Shown piece after piece: positions 13,036-25,700 of a stretch of DNA of 64,000 bases. Within the stretch, counting starts at the first letter, position 1. Every line of letters begins with the position of its first letter. The stretch spans positions 295,970-359,969 of the forward strand of contig CACVBU010000967.1 of NCBI GenBank assembly GCA_902728285.1. The letters are read 5' to 3'. This DNA comes from Clytia hemisphaerica. Its lineage: Eukaryota > Cnidaria > Hydrozoa > Leptothecata > Clytiidae. Under the pieces are notes generated by a model. The model did not search any database, was not told where the DNA came from, and saw nothing but the letters and a program-made list of their open reading frames with translations. Made by a program: the position numbers and the translations under genes.

Positions 13036-16000
13036 ACGTTCTCCTTTTCTTTTAAAAATGACAATATCAATTATGTGTTCGGAAGAGGGTGGTTAGGAGG
13101 TTGCAGTTCCCTGAAATACACATAAAACAAAAGAGAATAAGAAACTCCATCAAGAAAGTTTTATTGGTCCAATAATTAGATACAAAAACAAAATGATAAA
13201 AAGTGACACTGGCGACAAAATTAATCATTTGCGAAGGTGCAAAGGGTTTTTCTTTGATCTTTTACGCGCCAAGAAAGAAATATTGTGAGGGTTGCGAGTC
13301 AATTTATACAAAACAAAAATTTGTAAGCTCGTTTACGATTTCGGTCGAGCAATCAAAATACTTAAGGAAACTCGGTTTTCCATTCAACAAAATTGCAAAT
13401 GAAGACTGTTCCGAATTAAAGTTCTTGACTTATGACGTGACGTAGCTTTTGAACTACATTCTTAAACATATTCTCATTCGACAAGATGGCCAAGCAAACT
13501 TCCGAAGCTTATGGACCTGGAAAACAATATTTAGGGTATTAGGGTATTTTGGGTCACTTACATCTTTGGATCGAATGAAAGATTCAGATCCAGAGATTCC
13601 CAAAAGTGCAAATTTCTATTGGCACTCGACAATTCATTCAAAAACGAGAAGAGCCACTTAAAAAAGCAGGAAATCGAACAAATTGATGGATCTTTCCCTT
13701 CTTGTGGTCGGTCAGATGTCAAAAATTTTCCACTTTACTTGTAAACATTTTGTCAAAGAAAATTATTTCTGGTACCTTATTACAACATTTTGACCACAAT
13801 AAAAAAGCCAGGAGAAGAAAAAGAGACAAGATTGATGGTTTTTAATTCGTCAAGAAAATAAACAAAAGAAAAGAATGTGAAGAGCTCATTTCCCAAATTG
13901 AGAATCAGGAAATTGAGATTCTTAGCCAAACAGGCTTTGCCTTTCACCGCCGTTCACCAATCTACACATTCTAATGACGTCAAACAACCAGAAATCTATC
14001 AAAAATAATCCTTAAACAGGATTTCAACATGAAAAAAGTCGTTGTCGGATATCATCTCAATTCTCGCTTTCAATGATAGAAAGTAAACAAGATATCAAGA
14101 CATCATACAATATGACGGAAAGAATTTCAAGGATTCAAGGTACCGACGCTTTAAGGTGATCAGGTTAGAGCTATATTGGCTTGGCTGTCAATTAAGTAAT
14201 AGACAATACAATGTTTACATGTGTATTTGATAGAGGTAGTGACACATAACATTAACTTTAATCCGATAACAACCAACTACAATAAAGAAGCGATAATGAT
14301 TGTTTCCTGCCTTCGAACATTATGTCTTTTCACTATTTCTGCACTTTGTATACTCTTGTAACCAATGAGATTAGTAACCTAACCGTAACCTATCTATATT
14401 TAAAAGCCTGTAACTTCATCATATCCGCCCCATTTGACTTGAGTTGCATCAAAAGTGGTAAGATTGCAACGCCTGCTCTTAGGGTCCGAATTTCTCCAAA
14501 GACTGCACTCGAAAAAAAACTCGATTTTAACTTTTTTTTTAGAGTTTAAAAGAATTCCAGTTACAGAAGTAACTGTTTTGGAGACTATAGATTGTGGAAA
14601 CAATGTATACCGAAACGTTTGTCAGGTTATGAATGGTAAAATCAAGAGCTGTCTCTATGAATGGTTATTTTGCGGATAAAAATATAATTGCTGAAAGGAC
14701 GTGTCGGCGTCTTTCTTTCTTGGCTAATTAAAATGAAAATTGGCTTAAAGCAAAATTTCAACATAATACCACCACCAGGGGAGCAGGTGGGACTAAAATA
14801 TTTGCCAGTCAAAAGGAATTACGCAGCGGGAAACAATCACATTGAATTTCCGTCACTTTACGAAAAATCTAATCTGATTAGGAGACACTCAAATCGACAG
14901 CCAATTTTGTTCCATCGTTTTTTCTCTAGGAATTTTTAAATTGGTTTTGACCACACCTGCTCAACTTTTTAGATGCGATTATTTTTGAAGAATATAAGAG
15001 TAATGTTTGTAAGGAAATTTTCCATACCAGGTGGGTACGAGGCAGGAACTGCAGGAAGCAGTCAAGCCCTACTGGTACGGTAAGACTTAAGTTGAAAAGT
15101 TTTCTTATGCATTTTGCGATTTAAAAACCCGTCAATACGTCACTTACAACCAATCAGTTATTGGGGCCGTGGTTTAATGTCAGAACACGTTGTTGTGGTG
15201 CAGAATAAATGCTGCTATTTAAATTAAATCAAGTTTATTTGTAAGTTCAGAGTGTTGGATATTGTGTGGTAAACAATAGCAGTGCTCTGTAAGTATTCTT
15301 GACTATATTTTCGTGATTTGTCCAGGTCTGGAAACGAAAACAAACAGATTCGTTATGAAAGCGAAATTTCGTTATAGCTTGAAAACACTGACAGTGTCCA
15401 ACAAAGATGCTGATATGATCTAAAACTTGCAATGCAAAGCTCCTTTTCCAGAAATCCTTTTCAATATCAATGAAATCCTCCGGGTGGCATAGGCGTTATT
15501 CTTAAAGTTCTTGATCAGAGAATCTCAACGCACCAACTTTCAAAAGTAACAAAGGATGCAACGATAATCTCACTTCAAACAGAGTCAATCAAACAACTTT
15601 GATCTGCAATCTCCTATAAGTAATATGTTTCAGCAGGCGTTTAAATCTATGGAAATCAGAATCGGCAGTAAACGATCAAGTATGAACAATAACACAGACA
15701 AATACCAACAGAGCTAACAGGATCAGACATAGCTATCCGGCTTTCTAGTCTGGATTTAGCTAATCTGACCTAGTATTCAGCCAAAATATTGAGAGCCGCG
15801 TCGCATTTTGCCTAAAAACGAAAGCGAAAGCGAATATAATGATTTAATGATTAACGTTTGGTTTAATGTGAAACTGTTTTGCTTTAGCCAAGCACCTGGT
15901 TAAAGAGCTCATTCAATATACATTTGGAATCTGGATGGAAAAATCAAGGCGTTCCGCCAACCTAGAAAGATTCTCTTACGGGACCATGGGCATGTGAATA

Positions 16001-19000
16001 CATGCCATGCGAAGAAAAGCCAGAATCTGCTTAGAGATTAAAAAAAAATAAACTACATCATAATGATAAAGAAAGAATATGAATTCTCAGTAAATGGCAA
16101 AATTGCTAGCCTAAGGTTAACTCAAGGTCATTATTTTTTAGTGAGAATTGCTCTAAAATAATTTAGACCGAGATCAGCGGTTTGAGTGGGTTAGAGTTAA
16201 ACCACGCACCATAAATTTCATTCACTTTTTAAGATCCTACGCATTTAATCGTATAAAACCGGAAATATGTGAAAATAAAAAGAATGCTTAGATTTTTCAG
16301 ATGCACAAGACTCGTAAGAATAAAGATTGCGTTTCAAGAGCATTTGCTGTTATTTTCAAGACTGATAATTACAAAAGGCTCAAGTGAAACGAAATGGATG
16401 AACAGATTAATCACAACGAAAGAAATAAAATAGTGTTACATTTGTCCGGAAATCAGCAATAGATTGATTCCTTTCCTGTCACAAATCATGGAAATACATA
16501 TTTTAGTGTGATTTATTAGACAATGTCAACATTGTCTGTGCGTCAGCGGACATCGCTAATTGGTACACAGAGAAAATATCTCGGTCAGAAAGCCCAATAT
16601 ATCATTGACCATTGACCAATACGCAAAAATATTTAGAATACCAATCAGACAGAGTTCCAAATTGCATAAATATGGCAATGAAAGTAAACGGGTCGAAGAT
16701 GCAGAAAACATAATTACGACATATTGGCCGTCTCTTTTTCAGTCCATGGGGCAGAGTACCATATATGGGGGAATAGAGGCTAGACAAAAGACAATTCAGT
16801 TCACTTTCAACTTTATTTGACTCAGATTGTCAAACGGTCTACCTACAGTCTAAATTTGTGATTGACAATGATATGATAATGATATACAATAGAACAAACC
16901 TGGAGACTATAAAACTATTGTATCTAAATATCTTTTCAACTCAGCAATTTATCAAGCTAAAGTGTGATGTACGGTGCGGTTTAATGAAAAGAAATCAATT
17001 TTATTCGAAAACCAAAGTTATCTTTATCAAGATAAGATTGCGGTTTCAGCAGACAGAATAAGAGGGTTTTTCAAAGAAGAAATATATCTATTACTTTACA
17101 TTTAAGTTTGTACGAGCGTCCTTCATTTTTTTTTTACTACAGCACTATTATCAACATTTGACATTCTTTTCGCGGTTTTAACAACTCGGTGAACATACTA
17201 TCTAATCGTCTAGATATCATTTATGAGAAAATGTTGATTTGATTTACGTGGCGCCTGGGTTAAGATCAATTACTAACAACGGAACGGACAAGTTATGTGT
17301 AAGATGATGAATTTAAAGAATAGAAAAAACCACCAAACCAGTTATGGTTTCACGTTCTATTTTCTTCCCTCATCGCCTGTCATTCCTGATTTTATTGTTT
17401 TATCGATAAAATATTTTTTGGGTTTCTTAGGAATTTTGATTGTTCACATCAAAGCATGCCAAGAAAACTTAGCACGACCGCTATCTTGTTTTCGTAAGAT
17501 ACCAAGTCTACCCGGGTAGACTCCGTGAATTTTTAAGTCCCTTATTTTATTTACCGCTATCGTGTCTGGAAGATGCGAGAATAGATTACAAAAGACTCTG
17601 AGTGAAGTGACGAACATTTAAAACTGTCTTCATCAGAAAGAAAAGCTAGATTCGGTAAATTTCAATAAGACATGAGGAGACAACCAAGCTCACTTCAAAG
17701 TTAAGGTTTCGTACTTGATCTATATTAATGTAGAGAAGCTAAGAAGAGGGAACATGAGAGCTCAAACAAAGCATACGAGTTAAACGACGTAGGAGAGAAA
17801 TGAGTGTATTACCCTGTGAGTCACTGAGTCAGACTGAGTCGCTTTGAAAATTAAATGCAGAATCAACCTGTGCAAACACATAGAGCAAGTAAGGGTAGGC
17901 AGTGATGCACATGTATGGCTTAATATTTGTTGATTGAAACATTTTAAATGAAGCAATATAAGACAGCTTATACGATAGGGGTGCAGACAGTTAAACACTG
18001 TGTGATGGAGACAGTATTTAATCACGAATGTCATATTTGTCAAAATAAGGTTTATTATTGCCGAAAAAATACAGGTCAAAGCTGTCTAGCGGTATATCTT
18101 TAACGGGATTAATGTCAGTCATTGCACTTAGTGTGATGAGATTGATTGACTTGATGAAAACTCCCATACTTGTATTTCACTGTTCACTTTTAGTGCGGAG
18201 GCGATGGCTACAAAAAGACAACTTTGGTATTACTATCTAATCAAAATTTGAGCCAGGTCTACTAGTCTCAGCTTACTAGATTCTATAGTAGCTGGAACTA
18301 GAATCTAGCCACCAAATCATGATGGCTTTTAATTTCAGCAAAACGGTATTCGATCAAAAATGAAAATGGAGCTCTCTGATCAAAGAATAACGATTTAATT
18401 TAAATGCCAAGGCAAGGTTGTGAGGTATGCCAAATCTGTACAACAGCGAACAACAACCATTTGGATTAAAAAAAAAAGAAACCGAATTTCTTGTAAGGAT
18501 AGTCATCACTCTCTAGCAATGACCAAAGACCAGTATAAATAAGAATTGTAGGTTTTTTCTTTAATATTATATCAAAATTTGAAAACACCCAAAAATACCT
18601 TGTTCCAATTTACAGTCACTTATACGAACGAGAGTTTGAGTAAGTAATTACCTCGTTATTATTGAAAAATGGCATTCTTATTTGACATAAAGACGATCAA
18701 ACATCTTTATTACTCTATCAGAGTGGGATTGACGTCAATAGATTTCCGGTTTGAGAAATAGTTGATTTGACAAGTCTGACAGCTTTCTTTTTTTATGTTG
18801 CATTTTTTTCATATCATAATAAATGATGTGCTACAGAGCCTAATGGACGGCTTTTCAATCATCGCGCCCTTGTTGTGTTAATTATAGAAAAAATGTCAAG
18901 TTGTTTCTAAAGTATCATGTTTTTGTTTCTTTTACTTTTTTTTTAATGGGATGTTGGTCTAGAGCTCATTTACAAAGCCGCCTTAGAAATGACCTGTTGG

Positions 19001-20514
19001 GTCGGCTATGATTTTCTTCTACCAAAAAAGCTGGTCAACGACAGATAAATAGCATCGAATTCTGATGAATTCAGCTTACGAAACCCTTTCTGTTGATTTA
19101 CAACCTTTCTCACACAACGGACCTTGTTTTATGCAACAATCGCATTCACGACTTCCTAATGTTAAGTTCACAGCTTAGCCAGTTCTAAAATACATTGTAG
19201 ATCATACTTTAGGAAAGAAGAAGAAAAAAATACCAAAACCTTGGGAGTGCCTTTGGGAATAGCAGTTCTAAAAGGTTTACAAAATATACCTTCATGAAAG
19301 ACGTCCAGACGTTTAAATGAGCCCTAGCAAATCCAAGCATGTCTTCAATTCGGTAGACTAAAACTCCATGATATACGTCAGACGACTACAGCAAACTGCA
19401 ATTTTTATGTAACAATTTTTTATGTCAACACACGTACGCTATTATCAGAACCACCTCCCGCGTTACTGCCAGCCAGGTGGATCCTGAATTTCCAGGAAAG
19501 ATTAAATATAACATCGAGTTGTTCAGTTCTACAGTCACGTAAAGTTGACATGAGCTAAATCAATTTGCAACATATCGATCATTGCAGAGGGAAATATTGA
19601 GTACTTCCTTTCGGCTCCTTTAAGAGAGCTGTCTCAGAGACAGCAATGACGTGAAATGAATTGACAGCCAAGAAAATCATGATCAACAAAACATACACAC
19701 AGACACAAGTCAGATACTGTAAGGCACTGCATGGACCTCGGGGCAAATGACGAGCTACCGTTTTAGGTTAATGCAGGTAGGGTGAGCCTTGATCTTTATA
19801 AATTTTCCTTGGGGTAAGTTGATTTGAATTCAAAACGCAGATATTAAAGACCAAAAAATGACCAAAAAATGACCAAAGCAGCATGGCATTTGAAAACTAG
19901 AACGGCGTGGTCCAAGGTAAACCACAAGCAAACCTAAGATCTCCCACCATCGACTCAACAAGAAGAGGGCACAATACTGTCAGTTAATAACAGCAAATCA
20001 TATGTGTTGGCCTCAAAACGTCGAGTGGGATGTACCATGGTCAACCTCTAGTAATCAGTGAAATAATTAAATGGAAATATGTAATATGCCTCTTCGTGAG
20101 GTTGCACAATTATTGAGCTCAAAGCGCCCAAGGTGCAGAAGAAGTCAAAGAAGCCAACTAAGGTTAAAGGGTCGGATAGGCGAACTTGTAACAATAATCT
20201 ATCAATCTTTCGTCGATTGCTAGTTATCATCGAGTGAATTTTGCAGAGGTCCTTAATGGTGATATGGAGTAATTAGTGAATAGTGGGAGTATGGTTTAGG
20301 GTATATTAAAATTAATCGTGAACCAGTTTCTATGTGGGGTAAAATCAAGCATCGAATTAAAGAAATCACTGTTTACAACTGATTGAAGTTTTAAAAAGTC
20401 TGGTAGACCAGCAGGTTAAATTGACAATTCAAAATTATGATGATGATGTAGGAAGGAGGAGGTATGCGGTTCTTCAAGGATGTCAAAAATAGATTCTTGG
20501 TATTTCCAATAATG
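13036..20514. other. intergenic, no gene seen
   Basis: About 7.5 kb of AT-rich sequence without a recognisable exon, RNA gene or paired termini. Two open frames at 13203-13661 have no recognisable motif. A perfect 18-bp palindrome AGTCTACCCGGGTAGACT lies at 17505-17522. Confidence 0.5.
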
Positions 20515-21227
20515 CACACTGGGCCCAGATGGCAAAAGTTTGGAAATAGGGAGAGGGAGAGCAACAAAAAACTATTTCTTACAATTTTTGTATTATAAAG
20601 GCTTTCATAGAGCTCTAGGGTCACATTACATGAGATAGAAAATAGTAGACTTCAACTTTTGACTTTCTTTTGAGATTTATCATGAAAATTGATATTTTTA
20701 GCTTGGAAAATGCAGGCAAAATTTGAACTTTTAAACCGCTAAGTGTCACATCAAAACTCCAGCATTTTTAGAAAGGTTAGTGCCTGTAGTTTTCAAAACA
20801 TATATGGTTTGATATGTGACACTTAGCGGTTTTCGAGATATTTGGACATTTGTGTTAACTTAAGCATTTTCGTGATGAGAATTTGGATTGAAAATTTGAG
20901 TTTTTTCTCGCTCTTGGACATTTATACATACTTTTAAGCAATTTCTCTTTAGAATATAATGTCTCTAGGTAATCACACACAAATGAACTTTAGAAGCTGA
21001 ATTTAGTTCAGAATCTTCAAAAATATGCATTTTTCACTTTTTTTGATTTTTCATCAAAATCTGGTTTTCAGTCAACTTTGGAGCCACATAACTTGAGTTA
21101 CAAATCAGATACAGACCTGAAACTTTGGCATCTGATCAGAAATTTATTCAAGATTCTATAAATTATATTAATAAAGCAAAATTTTAACTTTCGTTTTTTC
21201 CCTATTTCCACCTCTGGGCCCACTGTG
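20515..21227. mobile_element. Transib/RAG-like non-autonomous element
   Basis: The termini are inverted: left CACACTGGGCCCAGATGG, right as reverse complement CACAGTGGGCCCAGAGG, and both arms then reach GGAAATAGGG. A 5-bp direct repeat TAATG flanks the unit (20510-20514, 21228-21232). A CACWRTG heptamer plus 5-bp duplication is the known pattern of Transib and RAG-type transposons; the right heptamer equals the RSS consensus CACAGTG. An inner inverted pair (CCGCTAAGTGTCACAT near 20735 and its complement near 20815) forms a hairpin. No transposase frame, so superfamily assignment rests on ends only. Confidence 0.5.
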
Positions 21228-21232
21228 TAATG

Positions 21233-22725
21233 TACAATCATCAAAAATTACAATGTTCAAAAATGACACGAGATGAATCCATGTTTTGGCTTCGTTTTAT
21301 CTTTAGTCTGTGGTTGGTTGATGTTGCCCAACAGTCAAATATATTATTAACGCTATGATCAAAATGGCAAAACGGGGTAAAGATAATGTTCCCGAAATGT
21401 TAGAAACGATATCCGGAGTTCGTAGGCGTTGGAAAGCTGTCCGAGGTGGCGAGATACTTACATAAAACAGATGCTCTAATAATAGTACCATGAGCTAACC
21501 ACAGAATTTGTTTCGTTCGTCATTTGGGAATTAAGAAAATCGATAAACGAAACCATTAGTCTCATAACATGCTCGTTAAGAAACAGTTAGATTGAAATAT
21601 TGCCAAGAGGCTACTCAATTAATTATATTGTTTATGATGGTCGAAATGAACCCTGGAATTTCTGAGGCTGAAAAGGACGATGATGGCAGATTAGTGTTTG
21701 AAAATGACCAGATGACCGTAAACTGTACCTGTAAAACAATGTCAATGGATTAAGGTGCAAGGCTAAAACATCTAGTCTTCACATCACCACTCTTTTCCAC
21801 CTCAAAAAATCAGCTTCAAATCAATTGGGGTCAAGTCAAACTTTTTATTCGGCAGACACAAGAGAACATATGCTGCGAACTTGAATCTCTAAAATGATTG
21901 ACAAAGTTAAGAAAACGAAGGGGGTTGTAACAAAAACCAAAACTATGTATCCGTGAGTGAAAGAGAATTATCATGAGAAAAACAGAGATAGACAAAATAA
22001 AAAGCGGCGATCTTGTCATAAACCACCGGTCACAGATAAAATATCACTAGAGATATTTCTGGCGATAGAAACGTCTCCTTATAGGTTCGACACCTCATGC
22101 AAGTGGCTTTCTGAAGTGAGATAAAAGCGTGTTTAATAGCTATTTTACAATCAAGTGAGATCTTTATATATCACTATATTTGTCAATCATTTCTGTAGCG
22201 TTTATATTCCGTGAACATTCTTTCCGAAAGAAAGCCTTGCTTTTCAGGAGAGACGGGAAATGATTTAAAGCTTTGACCTTCATTTAAAAAGAATCTCCTT
22301 ATGAAAACATCCAGCTCTATGAGCAACGCTATAATTGACAGTTAAATTAGGAGTGAAATTCTAAGTCTGGGAACTCGGAAACTCGAAAGGCTTTCTAACA
22401 CACAACTAAAAGTGGACGATATAAAGAATTTTTGATCGCATTGCCAATTGGACTCAACAAGAAATAAAGTTTTGTAATCACCTTATCCCAAGATATCAAA
22501 AAAGAAATTTTGAAATCGGAAAAGTTTTGGCAAAACATCAAATTAATGTAAGTTTTCGAGAATGATTTTGTATTTAGAATTCATAATAAACCTAAAGTAT
22601 AATTAGTGCAATTCCGCGTGTTTGGCGCACTTTCAACAACGAGGCGCGGAAGTGATGATAAATAAAATTGGTACCCGAATCTTGATCGTTGGATACTAGA
22701 ATTTGATGGTTCGAGGGAGTGGCTT
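21233..22725. other. 3' flank of PSMA6
   Basis: Sequence downstream of the PSMA6 stop codon (the gene is on the minus strand). Its 3' UTR should lie in the upper part, but no convincing AATAAA in the right orientation was found close to the stop. No gene recognised. Confidence 0.4.
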
Positions 22726-22783
22726 TTAATCTCTTTCGGCGATCGAAGTGAGATGTTCGTCAATTTCAGCTTCAGTCAAGACC
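22726..22783 (-). CDS. PSMA6: PSMA6 exon 7 (terminal)
   Basis: Acceptor TTTTAG. It completes a Lys codon, then encodes [18 protein letters not shown] and TAA (22726-22728). The final AERD matches the conserved end of PSMA6 proteins, and the phase fits exon 6 exactly. Confidence 0.93.
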
Positions 22784-25700
22784 CTAAAATGAATGTTAAA
22801 CTGTTTATATAGAGAGCAAATAATAGTAATATTGTCAAAGGAATATGTATTTCTTTTTTCAGTGGTCCGTATTGTCAAAATCCTTTAATCTTTTACAGTT
22901 TTTACCAATATTTTATAGGAGTTAAGTTAAAGAAGCCTGCAGAGACTTTAACAGACAGGGCCCTCTGGTCTAGATACTACATCCAGAATAGCCTAGAGAT
23001 TTGCATTTACGCAGTCATAAAAGTATCTCCATAATTACAAAGTAATAAAATGTTTCGCAATATCAAAACAAAAATACACTCCTCGTAAATGAATAAAATA
23101 TAGTTTTTGTTAGGGAAGTTTCCAAAAAAATTATGCTATGTATGGCGCTTTTTAACCAAAAGAGTTTTTGAGACTTTACGCTATTTGTTTCAGAACTATT
23201 CATTGTAGTTTGGGAATTGATTACAGTCAGTAAGGTATAAATGTCATGCATGTAAAAAAGAACGTTTTGGCACAAAAAAGGACAAACAAGTGATTGTATT
23301 GCGACAAAATTCTGGCCAAAACACGGTGGTCCAGACAAGTGAAAATACGACAAGTGATAATGTGTTTTCAAGATCTACTTATCCAAAGACACACCCTCTC
23401 CCTCAAGTCTGTGTGAATTTGTCGATTGTGCATTATATTGAATGTGTTTCAATCAAAGAAATATTTGTGGATAATGTTTGCCAATAAATTGATCACTGAG
23501 CAGACAAACACTCAAGCGTTCTCGAGTTATCACTCCTCCCCCTCTCGTACAATGAAATTTATTCCAAAAGTATTAATCGATATACACTTGAAAGATCCAC
23601 ACCCCCTTTTCCTTCCTCTAAGGCCGGTCGTTGTTGATTCATGAATATTTATTTGACCTGTTGCGTTACCCCTTCAATAGACAATAAACCAGCCGAGGCT
23701 GGAAGGTCAGCCAATAGAGCTTAGCTAGATAGCTTTAATAAGTGGGTTAACAGATGTAAGAAATGTACTGAAACAGAGTAAGTAGACTAAAAATGTTGAA
23801 TACTGTAATGTACAAAATGTGAAACATTTGATAACAAGCCTGAGAGCTCCTTCACACCTCCCCCCCCCACGAGAAATTCAAAGTATACTTCTCTTTAGCA
23901 TTGTACATTTTTTATAAGCAAAGTTTGCCCCTTGTCGGCTCGGTTGCTTAAGTTCTCAAAGCTCCAGGTAGTTTATGTATATAAATAGAATTATGCTTCT
24001 GATCACCCGAGCCAAGTTTTTATGAATTTCAGAAATTTTGTAAAAAATTTGTTCAGATTTTGAGAGCAGTGGAATAGCTAGCCGGGGAATGTCTTATTTT
24101 TTTACTTGACCTCTCCAAACCAGATTAAAATGAACAAAAAACAGATAAAAATGCCACTTGAAAAATATTTTAGGCTGACATATATGCGCATGAATGCTTA
24201 GGAATTCTGCAAATCTGAGCCTTCCATTGCTTATAAGCGTATGCTAAAAAAAAAACATGTAGCATGTTTTTATGACATCAAAACATTAAGCTAGGTCACT
24301 ACTAGAAAAAAAAGAAACATAGGTAATTAAACTTTTGTAATTTCATTCCAGTCAGTTATGATACATTTTCTTTCGATGTAGACAATTCCATATCGACAAA
24401 GTGTTATACTAGAAATAAATAAGAAAATGCCAAAACGTCAGAACTGGTACTTTTTGTTTTACTTGATAAAACTCCAATTTCACTTTAATAAACTAACAAG
24501 CTGCAAACTTAAGTCACAAAGCGCAACTCCAAAACACAATTTGCATCAAAAACTTTACAAAACGTAGTTCATATTTATAACATTTCAACAGGAACTGTAT
24601 TTTGGTAACTTGGTCAATACGAAACCATTTATCAGTTGTCTGCAAGGGCAATGAGGTACGTAAAACTGACTGCTATTCAGTCAAAGCCAAATTTGGCAAG
24701 GTCAGAAAAACATAATTTTGCATCCAGTCTGCGTAAATAAATTTTGTAGTTTAGTCGCAAATGATAATCGAAAGCAAAACTTAAAATTCATAACTATGCG
24801 GGGAAGCTCATTTTTCCCCCGTTTTGCTTTAAACTCCCTTTTGATTGGTCTATGAATTTGGGCGATCGCCTTACCGCGCCTAAGCGGAATAAACACACGA
24901 CCATAATAAATAAATTCAACAAGGCAGCAAAGTAGCAATTAATTTCAACTGGGAGTCCTCTCTTCTGTGCCAAGCACTGGCAGTGTTTTTTAAACTTTAA
25001 AACAATGTTAAATGAAGACCAGATGGATCTGTTGTTGTGTAACTTGGCGATATAATTCATTAAATTCTAGAAACCATTTTTTGCATAACTTTCTGCAAGT
25101 CTGATAAGAGATATGTATAAACTGTTATCATTCATTCCATTCCATTATTCGGTCAAAACGTGCGCACGTTAGGAAAGGTTAGAATAACACAATCTGCGTC
25201 CGTAACTGCATGAAAAATAGTTTGATCAATTTCAACAAGAACTGTATATATTAAGAATATTAATATAATGTCAAATTCCAAAACCATTTGTCATAATTTT
25301 GCAAGTCCAATAATAGGAGATGTGATGTCATCAGGGTTCCCGTCCTCTGCCGACCCTGTTTCGGTCAGCAGGTAGAGTTGGAAGTCGGAAAGCTTTTCCG
25401 CTGCTTTGCTGGATTTCCACTGTCGACCTCTGCACGCTCTGTTTACAAGTTTTCAAATCGAAGTAGCGAGCCACATGCTAATGGAGAGTAAACCAAAAAC
25501 CATTTATCCACGGTTTTCTTTCCAATTTCTAATTCGGATCAGTCCACAGACGGATTCCCTTCAACAAATGTAGCTGGTTTTAAAAGAAAAATTTTTCAAC
25601 CGAATGACCGAACGACCCCACTTTTTAAAGTAGAAATGACGGGAACCAAAACAATTTTTGCGATTCGCCTTTTTAGTCCAAAAAAGCACAATTGCATCCA

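Noticed and set aside
13203-13661. Two consecutive frames of 70-80 codons
   Set aside because: No recognisable domain, no splice context and no known motif; left as unannotated.
17505-17522. Perfect 18-bp palindrome as a regulatory site
   Set aside because: It stands alone with no gene nearby; chance or a relic cannot be told apart.
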